Shown here piece by piece: positions 8,325 through 14,729 of a stretch of DNA of 16,191 nt (position 1 is its first letter; each line of letters begins with the position of its first letter). Made by a program: the position numbers and the translations under genes. Source of the DNA: Candidatus Poribacteria bacterium (lineage in GTDB: Bacteria; Poribacteria; WGA-4E; WGA-3G); NCBI GenBank assembly GCA_009845505.1, contig VXZL01000162.1:1-16191 (forward strand), written 5' to 3'. Under the pieces are notes generated by a model. It made no database searches. It was given only the letters and a program-made list of their open reading frames with translations, and was not told where the DNA came from.

Positions 8325-9977
8325 TCAGTTTGTTGTGACGATCATATCAATTCTGAGATTCTGTTCCTCTTTGCCCACACCATCTGTAGCAATAGGCTTG
8401 GTTTCACCCAAACCGGCGGCAGTCAGGCGTTTGACATCAAGGTTGCCCCGATCAACGAAATAATTTTTCACCGTATCGGCGCGTGCCATACTTAACTTTC
8501 GATTCACACTCGCATTCCCCAAGGAACTTGTATGCGCTTCGATTCGGACCGGATAGTCGCGAAAAGGAGACCTCTGCAAGATTTCCGCAAGTAGCGCAAA
8601 CGTAGGCAGAAAATCCTCTTGGAGGTGGGCACTCCCAAAAGCAAACGCATCCCCTTGAATACGGATGAGTACACTATTCTGCTGTTCAATGACCTCGGAA
8701 ACCTTAGTAATTCCGCGTGCCGCCTCCACCAAGTCCGACTTGACAGAGGTCACCTGTTGTGTACTGGCGATAGCACGGTCCAAGTAACCGTTGCCTTCCG
8801 ATGCCGTTTCGATCGCTGTCTGATATTCTTTAGTCGCCAATGCCGATTTTGCCGCTGCGTAAGCAGATTTTGCCAGTCCATAGAGTTTCGCTTCTAATCG
8901 CGGCACCTCTGTGTTCTCCTGCGCTGCAATCTTCTCGCCCAGCGTACGGACGGCTCGTTCAGCTTTGGCTATTATCAGATTCAATTCATCCTGTGCGCGC
9001 TTTCTGAATTCCACTACCTCCACAGTTGCGACCATCTCATCTGCTATCCGTTGCGCGTGTTGGGCAAATTGATCGGCTTGTTCATAGCGACCCTCTGTCA
9101 ACGCCTGCGTGGCGCGTTCCAGTTGCGCAGTCGTCTCTTCAAGTTGCTGTGGTGCATGTTGAGCGGCATTAAGAAGTTGCGCCCGCGCAATGATTACTTC
9201 AACCTTCGCAACTGAAATCCACGCGCGGGTCTTCGCTTCTGTCTCCCGTTTGCGCCTCTGTTTCGCCAACGCGTAAAGGCTATTTACCGTCGTTTGCGCC
9301 TTAGCAAGAGCGTCCTCTGCTTCGGTAAAATCTCCGCGTTCAATGAGGTTAACTATCGAGGCAAGTGCCAACTGGGCTCTTTCATAATCCGCAGTTGTTT
9401 CAATCACTGGATAGAAATATAGCGCAGCATTGGTCAGAGACTCTAAATTTGTGAGGGGTAAACGGAGTTCTGCCTGACGCAATGCGGTTTTTAAATCAGC
9501 GATTTCGGTCGAAAGTCGTTCCGTGACCTGCTGTTCTTTACCGTGTGAACTCACAGCGCGGGCAAGCTGCTTTTCGGTAATCACCTGCCGGATGCGCGCG
9601 ATTTCACGTTCATGCTCCTGTGCCTTTATAATTCGCTGATATACCTGTTCACGTATCTCAATAACCTGTTGCCGTGCCCGATGCTGTCTCGCCTTCGCGA
9701 TAGCAACCTGCGCCACCAATTCCGCCTGATACGCAAACTCAGCACTTTGCGGAATATCGCCTTTTTCTTGGGAGTCGCGTGCGAAACTCAGGAGTTTTAC
9801 CGCTCTCCCATATTCCTCTGGAACCAGAGGTTCAGCTTCCAATTCGGCTGCGTTCTGAATCGCCTGCTGTGCGTCTTGGAGTTGCGTCGTTAGCATAACC
9901 TCATCAATTTCAGGGACAGTGCACCCAAAAACAACAAGGTATAGCAGCAAAAGTAGACATCCGTAGAATTTCATCAT
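8325..9977 (-). CDS. Lipoprotein with DUF4398-like helical repeats and C-terminal OmpA domain
   Basis: The 550-residue protein starts with a signal peptide whose cysteine is Cys19 (VVFGC, a slightly atypical lipobox), so it should be anchored to a membrane, probably the outer one. Residues 33-100 resemble DUF4398: a helix pair with A-rich AxxxLxxA spacing around a GD turn. Similar helical hairpins recur near 196-240, 265-316 and 338-402, giving a long coiled-coil-like stalk. Residues about 436-550 are an OmpA/Pal-type peptidoglycan-associated domain (GSAHL, IEAHT, NRKLSMARA, AAGLGETKPIA). The diaminopimelate-binding pair is half changed: the Asp normally in HTD is Ser484, while Arg499 remains at the expected distance of 15. 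The final NRR motif is NLR. The ATG overlaps the previous stop (ATGA), with GGAG 5 bases upstream. It probably links envelope and cell wall. Confidence 0.88.
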   Translation of the reverse strand: MMKFYGCLLLLLYLVVFGCTVPEIDEVMLTTQLQDAQQAIQNAAELEAEPLVPEEYGRAVKLLSFARDSQEKGDIPQSAEFAYQAELVAQVAIAKARQHRARQQVIEIREQVYQRIIKAQEHEREIARIRQVITEKQLARAVSSHGKEQQVTERLSTEIADLKTALRQAELRLPLTNLESLTNAALYFYPVIETTADYERAQLALASIVNLIERGDFTEAEDALAKAQTTVNSLYALAKQRRKRETEAKTRAWISVAKVEVIIARAQLLNAAQHAPQQLEETTAQLERATQALTEGRYEQADQFAQHAQRIADEMVATVEVVEFRKRAQDELNLIIAKAERAVRTLGEKIAAQENTEVPRLEAKLYGLAKSAYAAAKSALATKEYQTAIETASEGNGYLDRAIASTQQVTSVKSDLVEAARGITKVSEVIEQQNSVLIRIQGDAFAFGSAHLQEDFLPTFALLAEILQRSPFRDYPVRIEAHTSSLGNASVNRKLSMARADTVKNYFVDRGNLDVKRLTAAGLGETKPIATDGVGKEEQNLRIDMIVTTN

Positions 9978-10381
9978 AATTTCTCCAACGCCTCAAGTTC
10001 CGCTTTTATAGCCTCAAGCCTCTGAAGTGCCTCAGCGACGCGCTGTTCACTAACTGCCAGTTGTTCTTGTGCGTCTCCAACACGCGCCTCTTCGCGAGCA
10101 GCAATAGCCGTTTCCGTTGCGATACGGGCATGGAGGTATGCGCGTAGTGCCAATCGATACGCCTGCTCAGCGTCTCCCGCATTCATAGCGTTTCCAGCAC
10201 TTGTCAGCATTTCTTCAGCAGTCCGGAGGGATGTCCCCGCGGACGTCTCCGCCCCCATCGCGTTGGCAGACGTGAGTGCGATTTGAGCGTTTTCCATAGT
10301 CTCCACAGCGAGCTGCTGTACCTGACCACCGCAGCCGGTGAACATCGCCAGAATAAAAAGGCAAACCGTCAATTTTACCAT
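9974..10381 (-). CDS. Small DUF4398-like lipoprotein
   Basis: The 135-residue protein has a signal peptide and lipobox ending in FTGC (Cys17), so it should be lipidated and face the periplasm. The mature part is a helical hairpin rich in Ala and Glu, with the DUF4398-type pattern around a NAGDAEQAYRLALRAYLHA turn (near 67-85), then a charged coiled coil to the C-terminus. It looks like a stand-alone version of the N-terminal repeat of the following OmpA-domain lipoprotein, and overlaps that gene by ATGA. The two proteins are likely made together and may associate. The ATG is preceded by AAGGA about 10 bases upstream. It is the first gene after the rpmA terminator, so a promoter is expected in 10382-10580. 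Confidence 0.8.
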   Translation of the reverse strand: MVKLTVCLFILAMFTGCGGQVQQLAVETMENAQIALTSANAMGAETSAGTSLRTAEEMLTSAGNAMNAGDAEQAYRLALRAYLHARIATETAIAAREEARVGDAQEQLAVSEQRVAEALQRLEAIKAELEALEKL

Positions 10382-10420
10382 GAATCTATTGTCCTTGTTC
10401 CGTAAATAGATAGGGATTAG

Positions 10421-10476
10421 CCGTCAGGTCGTTCCGCTGCGCTTCACTTTCAGCCATCAGGTCGCTACGCTTTCAG
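10421..10476 (-). repeat. Dispersed repeat copies upstream of the lipoprotein operon
   Basis: On the minus strand a 33-base unit (10421-10453) matches the unit at 6398-6430 at 31 of 33 positions. Next to it, a 23-base unit (10454-10476) matches 6240-6262 at 20 of 23 positions. Both begin CTGAAAG on the minus strand, contain a GCGYAGC core and end near CCTGA. The same two unit lengths therefore occur in two different intergenic regions of this window. Confidence 0.75.
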
Positions 10477-10492
10477 GTGGTCTATGGAAACC

Positions 10493-10534
10493 AATAATCA
10501 ACTGCTAATTGCCAATAGTCAACTGCTGACCGCT
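10493..10534. repeat. Imperfect tandem pair of 21-base units
   Basis: Units 10493-10513 and 10514-10534 match at 16 of 21 positions around a shared TCAACTGCT. All five differences are transitions. The pair lies between the lipoprotein operon and the rpmA terminator, next to the repeat copies at 10421-10476 and 10533-10565. Confidence 0.6.
10494..10522 (-). promoter_or_regulatory. Candidate promoter of the lipoprotein-OmpA-guaA run
   Basis: On the minus strand TTGACT (10517-10522) and GATTAT (10494-10499) are separated by exactly 17 bases. The -35 matches consensus at five of six positions and the -10 at four of six. It lies downstream of the rpmA terminator and about 110 bases before the lipoprotein ATG. 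The two boxes fall in the two units of the 21-base tandem repeat. This is a weak match and could be chance. Confidence 0.3.
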
Positions 10535-10565
10535 GAAAGGTTTGCGTAGCAAACCGCCCTGACCG
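10533..10565 (+). repeat. 33-base dispersed repeat unit with hairpin core
   Basis: This unit has the same length and ends as those at 6365-6430: CTGAAAG at the left, then GCCCTGAC at the right. The middle is different, a perfect hairpin GGTTTGC-GTA-GCAAACC (10539-10555) that keeps the shared GCGTAGC core. This suggests a repeat family with conserved ends and a variable centre. Confidence 0.6.
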
Positions 10566-10581
10566 CTGATCGCTATTTAGC

Positions 10582-10631
10582 AAAAAAGCCCCGCTCAGGT
10601 GGTGCGTCAATGCACCTCCCTCAGGCGAGGC
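10582..10631 (-). terminator. Intrinsic terminator of the rplU-rpmA operon
   Basis: Read on the minus strand, GCCTCGC (10631-10625) pairs with GCGGGGC (10594-10588). A further inner GGTGC/GCACC stem lies around a small loop, and the hairpin is followed by six T residues (10587-10582). It begins 35 bases after the rpmA stop codon, the correct place and orientation to end that operon. Confidence 0.85.
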
Positions 10632-10665
10632 TGTTCGTCGTTTGTTCCTGATGCCGGAATATTCG

Positions 10666-10932
10666 CTAAAATTCAGGACGTTCTGTATAGACACTCACCT
10701 TCCGGCGATATTTGTCTTTCCGTTCGAACCATACATATCCATCAATCTTTGAATAGAGCGTATAATCTCTTCCAACACCGACGTTATTGCCGGCGTGAAT
10801 GTGGGTTCCACGCTGTCGGGCGAGGATGCTCCCTGCAGTGACGTAATTGCCAGAAAACCTTTTGACACCCAGCCGTTTCCCGATACTATCCCGTCCGTTG
10901 CGAGTGCTTCCGCCACCTTTTTTATGTGCCAT
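10666..10932 (-). CDS. rpmA: 50S ribosomal protein L27
   Basis: L27 is a large-subunit protein whose N-terminal tail reaches the peptidyl transferase centre. The 88-residue product begins [15 protein letters not shown] after Met, then has [19 protein letters not shown] and [14 protein letters not shown], all typical of L27. An in-frame TTG upstream (10956) would add eight residues. The ATG at 10932 is chosen because it gives the family N-terminus and has GGAG 7 bases upstream. There is no Firmicutes-type cleavable N-terminal extension. The gene overlaps the end of rplU by 11 bases, so the two are translationally coupled as usual. It ends in TAG, followed by a strong terminator. Confidence 0.97.
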   Translation of the reverse strand: MAHKKGGGSTRNGRDSIGKRLGVKRFSGNYVTAGSILARQRGTHIHAGNNVGVGRDYTLYSKIDGYVWFERKDKYRRKVSVYTERPEF

Positions 10933-11260
10933 CGGAATCTCCCTCCACCGCGCCAATTGCGGTAATTTTCACGCGTGTAAATGATTGCCGGTGCCCTAAC
11001 TTCCGTTTATATCCTTTACGCCGTTTCGACTTGAACACAATTATCTTTTTCGCGCGTGCTTGTTGAATCACTTCACCTGTAACTGCGGTATTCTCAAGAT
11101 ACGGCAAACCGGTTTGTAAGTTGCCGTCATCATCAGAAACAGCCAAGACAGATGGAAACGTGACACTGGCACCGACATCAACATTCAGTTTTTCAACATC
11201 AATAAGGCTTCCAATTTCGACCCGATGCTGTTTCCCGCCGCTTGCAAAGACTGCATACAT
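10922..11260 (-). CDS. rplU: 50S ribosomal protein L21
   Basis: L21 is a large-subunit protein that binds 23S rRNA. The 112-residue product starts [19 protein letters not shown], the family signature, and has the conserved basic stretch [17 protein letters not shown] near residues 76-92. The ATG has AAGGAG upstream, with a rather long spacing of about 12 bases. The gene is the first of the rplU-rpmA operon and has a consensus promoter 29-57 bases before the start. No Obg-family gene follows, unlike the common rplU-rpmA-obg order. Confidence 0.97.
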   Translation of the reverse strand: MYAVFASGGKQHRVEIGSLIDVEKLNVDVGASVTFPSVLAVSDDDGNLQTGLPYLENTAVTGEVIQQARAKKIIVFKSKRRKGYKRKLGHRQSFTRVKITAIGAVEGDSDGT

Positions 11261-11288
11261 TTTTCTATATCACTCCTTTCTGTTTAAA

Positions 11289-11317
11289 ATTATACCCTAA
11301 AAACGTGCCGTTGTCAA
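11289..11317 (-). promoter_or_regulatory. Consensus sigma-70-type promoter for rplU-rpmA
   Basis: On the minus strand a perfect TTGACA (11317-11312) and a perfect TATAAT (11294-11289) are separated by exactly 17 bases. They lie between the end of the RNase E/G gene and rplU. The predicted transcript would start around 11282 and have a leader of only about 20 bases, too short for a ribosomal-protein leader structure. This is the strongest promoter match in the window. Confidence 0.9.
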
Positions 11318-11432
11318 TTCAGATTTTCCGCAAACGTAGGAAATTGGGGTTAGAAACCCTTTCTACAGAAGAATTGAATGCCCCGTTCCTGAAACGCTGA
11401 CACGGTTCAACCGACACGTTACAGGGTTAGCG

Positions 11433-13001
11433 TTAATCCAGAAATAGTTCTTTACCCTTGCCCACAAAGATTCGGTAATCTTCGAGGTGGAGGTCAGCAT
11501 CAGATTCAAGGGTCAGGTTTAATTTCAAGGTGCGTCTGAGTTCCCGCAATTTATTCGCCATTTCGGACTTGATGTGCGAAACGACATAATCATTAGCCAT
11601 AACGCGTAACTCGGACTGCCGCGTTTGGTGATGCGCTAACTTTATTGCCCGGAGCAGCTGGATAACAACAGTTTCAATTGACAACACCGTGCCGTGCCCA
11701 TCACAATACGGACAATCTTCCATCAATAAGGTGGCAAGACTCGGTCTCGTGCGTTGGCGGGTCATCTCAACGAGCCCTAAATCCGAGAAGTGCAAGATAT
11801 TCGTTCGGGCACGATCTTTCCGCAGTGCCTCTTGTAGCAACTTAAAGACCTGCTTTCGGTGTGATGCCTCTTCCATATCAATGAAATCGACAACAATAAT
11901 CCCTCCTAAATCTCGCAATTGAATTTGGCGGACAACTTCCTCGACAGCCTCAAGATTGGCACTGAGAATCGTGTTATCTGGATCCGACTTCCCAACGAAC
12001 CTACCCGTGTTGACATCAATCGAGACCATCGCTTCGGTCTGTTGAATGATGATGTGTCCACCACACTTGAGCCAAATCTTCTCACTGAGTGCGTCTTTAA
12101 GCGCGCGTTCCACGCCATAGGCATCAAAGAGCGTTGTAGTATCCTCATAGAGCGATACCCTCGGTTCCAAGTCAGGCATAACGGAAGAGACGTAATTCAT
12201 CACCTGTTTGTAGCCCGTTTTTGAATCAATAAGGAGCTGCTTGACCTCCTTAGTGAGCATATCGCGAACAATTCTATTCGTGAAACTCAGATCTTCGCTG
12301 ATGAGGTTGGGTGCGGATTTTCGTTTGGCACGGTCACAAGTCTGTTTCCATTGACTAATAAGGTATCGGATTTCAGCTGCGAATTCGTCTTCGCTCAAGC
12401 CTTCAGCGGCAGTGCGTATGATAAAACCGCCTTCAACATCGGCTTTAATCGTCTTCGCCATATCCCGTAGCCGATCACGTTCAGCCGGTGACTCAATTCG
12501 GCGGGACACGCCAATATTTGAGGAATTCGGCATGTAAACGACATACCGTCCTGGAAGCGTGATGTTACTTGTGACGCGCGCCCCTTTTGTGCCGATAGGT
12601 TCTTTACCGACTTGGACAAGAAGCTCCTGCTTCTTAGAGATGAGATCACTTATCAAAAACGGGAACCCACGTCCACCACGAGATTGATTCGGCTGCTTCG
12701 CCTTCAAATCAACAACAACAGTGTTCCTGGCGGACCTTCCATTCCCATTTTCGATCTCACCTTCACTGACGCTCTCGTATTTCAGATCAGAAATATGCAG
12801 GAAGGCATGTCTATCCAACCCAATATCAACGAAGGCTACCTGCATGCCCGGTAAGACATTTTCAACCCGTCCTTTGTAAAGATTTCCCTATGTTTGCGTC
12901 GCAGCTTTCCGTTCAATATAAATCTCCGTCACCACCCCCTCTTCAAGCACCGCACAGCGCGTTTCATACTCATCATCAGAAATAAGTATCTCCTTTTCCA
13001 T
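11433..13001 (-). CDS. rng: Ribonuclease E/G family endoribonuclease, interrupted by an in-frame TAG
   Basis: RNase E/G cuts single-stranded RNA in rRNA maturation and mRNA decay. The reading frame from the ATG at 13001 would give 522 residues, the size of RNase G. It starts MEKEILISDDEYETR, with AGGAGGT 4 bases upstream, the best ribosome binding site in the window. The S1-like domain continues through GNLYKGRVENVLPGMQVAFVDIG, and the catalytic aspartates are Asp329 (SIDVNTG) and Asp372 (VVDFIDME). The zinc-link cysteines are Cys430 and Cys433 (CPYC). Codon 38 (12888-12890) is TAG, in the same frame on both sides. An internal start at ATG 12845 is open but lacks a binding site and would lose the first strands of the S1 fold. 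The gene is therefore a recent pseudogene, carries an assembly or read error, or is read through. It follows the PorX-like gene by 46 bases. Confidence 0.88.
12888..12890 (-). other. In-frame TAG at codon 38 of the RNase E/G gene
   Basis: The codons around it read ...ACG CAA ACA TAG GGA AAT CTT..., giving TQT-stop-GNLYKG. Family members usually have a small hydrophobic residue, often Val, at this position (as in IVGNIYKG of E. coli RNase G). Sense restoration would need one substitution to a residue such as Gln, Lys or Leu, or two offsetting base shifts to give ACA GTA GGA (Thr-Val-Gly). Confidence 0.9.
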
Positions 13002-13047
13002 TGTTACCTCCTATCGTACCTGTTTCTAAGAGGCACCGCGCTGCGTC

Positions 13048-14616
13048 CTACAGTCGCGGTGTTAGCGTCACAACAGGCGTTATTAATTCACCCATCGAAA
13101 TACCGCCGTGCTGGAATCCTCCTTGAAACTGCCTTTTATACTTATAAAAATCGTTCGGATAGACGAAATAGTAATCGTCTTTTGCGAGAATATAGTCCTT
13201 GCTTGCAGTCTCGGCAGGTAGCCGATAATCCTGTGGATTGCGGAGATAGACCGCATTGCCTTCTTCGCACCCTAAGTTTGCCCCGATTTTAAACCGTAGA
13301 CTGGTCGTCGTCTCGCGATTTCCAAAAGCAGGTGTCGCGCGATTGCAGAAGACCGAACCGTGATCGCTTGTGAGGACGACAGTAGCACCTTGTGCCGCAA
13401 TGATACGCAAAATGTCAAAAAGCACTGAATGCGAAAACCATGAGTGGGCTAAGGTACGGAACGCTGCCTCGTCAGGGGCAAGCTGCTGCAGGACATCCGA
13501 TTGTGAACGTTGATGTGTTAAAATATCAATGAAGTTGATAACCAAAGCGGAAAGACTGGTGCGCTTGGTCGCCGCAACCCGTTTCTTATAGGTATTCCCA
13601 CCGCGAGCATCAAAAATTTTGAAGTATTGGAGCCCCGGTTTCAGCCGAACACCTCTACGCTTGAGATGCGCTTCAAGGAGCTGCCGCTCATAGCGATTCG
13701 TGCTCGTGCTTCCATCAGACTCCTCCTGCCAATACTGCGGATAACGTTCTGCGATCTCTACGGGGAACAATCCACTGAACAAGGCGTTACGCGAATACAT
13801 CGTCGCACTCGGTAGAATCGAAAAACTATATTGGCGATCAATGGAGAAATATGGGTACAGAAGGGGTTCTACCGCTAACCAATGATCTAAGCGGAAGCAA
13901 TCAACAACAATAAAATAGACGGATTTTCCGTCTTGGAGTTTGGGTATAACGTACCGGTCTAAGACATCTACTGAAAGGGGTGGAGCATCCGAGCTGCCTG
14001 TGACCCAGTCGCGATAATGTGCCTCAACGAAATCGGAAAATTCAGTATTGCACTCCTTTTTTTGTGCAAGGTGAGTCTCCTTCAGCCCGCCTTCAGCCAG
14101 TCGCTCAGAAACCAAATCCCATTGCAACAGCTTCACATAGATGTCGATCCAATCTTGCCAGGTGGGTGCTGAGTCCTTCAACATGCGTATCGTATTGAAG
14201 TCGGCGGTATATTGACTGGGAATTTGATTGACGACTATTTGTGGTTGATCGAGGATGCGTTTTAACGTTGAAGCAATCTGAGCTACGCCAATCGGTTTCA
14301 CCAAAAAGTCGGTTACCTGTTTTCCGAGAGCTACTTCGACAAATTGCTCGTCACTGGATTGCGTAACAAGGACGACTGGTATTTGCGCGTCAATGGTGCG
14401 GATAGCCTCAAGGGTCGCCATCCCATCTTTACCGGGCATGACCTGGTCAAGGAGGATCGCATTGTACTGTGCATCCCCATTCTTTAAGAGCGCGATACCG
14501 TCTTCTCCGTTCGTAACGGGCGTGACAGCATAACCCCGTTCGCGTAGCACATGAATATGCGGTTGCAACGCTTCTATTTCATCATCAATCCATAAGATTT
14601 GGTGCGTTTGTGACAT
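13048..14616 (-). CDS. porX: PorX-type response regulator with PglZ phosphodiesterase domain
   Basis: In Bacteroidota, PorX is the regulator of type IX secretion genes, and its PglZ domain is a zinc-dependent phosphodiesterase acting on oligonucleotides. Numbering from the ATG at 14616 gives 522 residues. The receiver domain (about 5-125) begins ILWIDDEIEALQPHI and has Asp11, Asp12, phosphoacceptor Asp57 (LLDQVMPGKDG), Thr85 and Lys107. A linker of about 100 residues leads to the PglZ domain, with Asp239 (VVDC), Thr272 in SILPSATMYSRNALFSG as expected nucleophile, Asp418-His419 (TSDHGS) and His503 (QHGGIS). All metal and catalytic positions I expect are present. The start matches the family but has no clear binding site. 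An upstream TTG at 14658 (AAGGGA nearby) would add 14 residues. The 113 bases to the kinase gene hold nothing else recognisable. No DNA-binding domain is visible. Confidence 0.92.
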   Translation of the reverse strand: MSQTHQILWIDDEIEALQPHIHVLRERGYAVTPVTNGEDGIALLKNGDAQYNAILLDQVMPGKDGMATLEAIRTIDAQIPVVLVTQSSDEQFVEVALGKQVTDFLVKPIGVAQIASTLKRILDQPQIVVNQIPSQYTADFNTIRMLKDSAPTWQDWIDIYVKLLQWDLVSERLAEGGLKETHLAQKKECNTEFSDFVEAHYRDWVTGSSDAPPLSVDVLDRYVIPKLQDGKSVYFIVVDCFRLDHWLAVEPLLYPYFSIDRQYSFSILPSATMYSRNALFSGLFPVEIAERYPQYWQEESDGSTSTNRYERQLLEAHLKRRGVRLKPGLQYFKIFDARGGNTYKKRVAATKRTSLSALVINFIDILTHQRSQSDVLQQLAPDEAAFRTLAHSWFSHSVLFDILRIIAAQGATVVLTSDHGSVFCNRATPAFGNRETTTSLRFKIGANLGCEEGNAVYLRNPQDYRLPAETASKDYILAKDDYYFVYPNDFYKYKRQFQGGFQHGGISMGELITPVVTLTPRL

Positions 14617-14729
14617 ACTCAAGTTTATATAACTTACCCAGTCGCAGCACATCGCCAAATTTTCCCTTAGCGAGAGTCAAGTAGCTGCGGGATATTCCCC
14701 GCTCGCTGAAAATGCCAGTAAAACTGGTT

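Noticed and set aside
11347..11359. GGGTT-AGA-AACCC hairpin as the terminator of the RNase E/G gene
   Set aside because: The stem is only 5 bp and there is no T tract on the minus-strand side, so it does not meet intrinsic terminator criteria.
12843..12845. Internal ATG as the real start of the RNase E/G gene
   Set aside because: No ribosome binding site precedes it, it would delete the start of the S1 fold (KGRVENVLPG), and the upstream ATG at 13001 has both the family N-terminus and an excellent AGGAGGT.
12888..12890. Genome-wide reassignment of TAG to sense
   Set aside because: At least five genes in the window end in TAG at the expected family C-terminus, including guaA right after IEWE.
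14617..14658. 14-residue N-terminal extension of the PorX-like protein from TTG 14658
   Set aside because: The extra residues are not part of the receiver family, which starts just before ILWIDDE. Kept only as an alternative because AAGGGA lies nearby.
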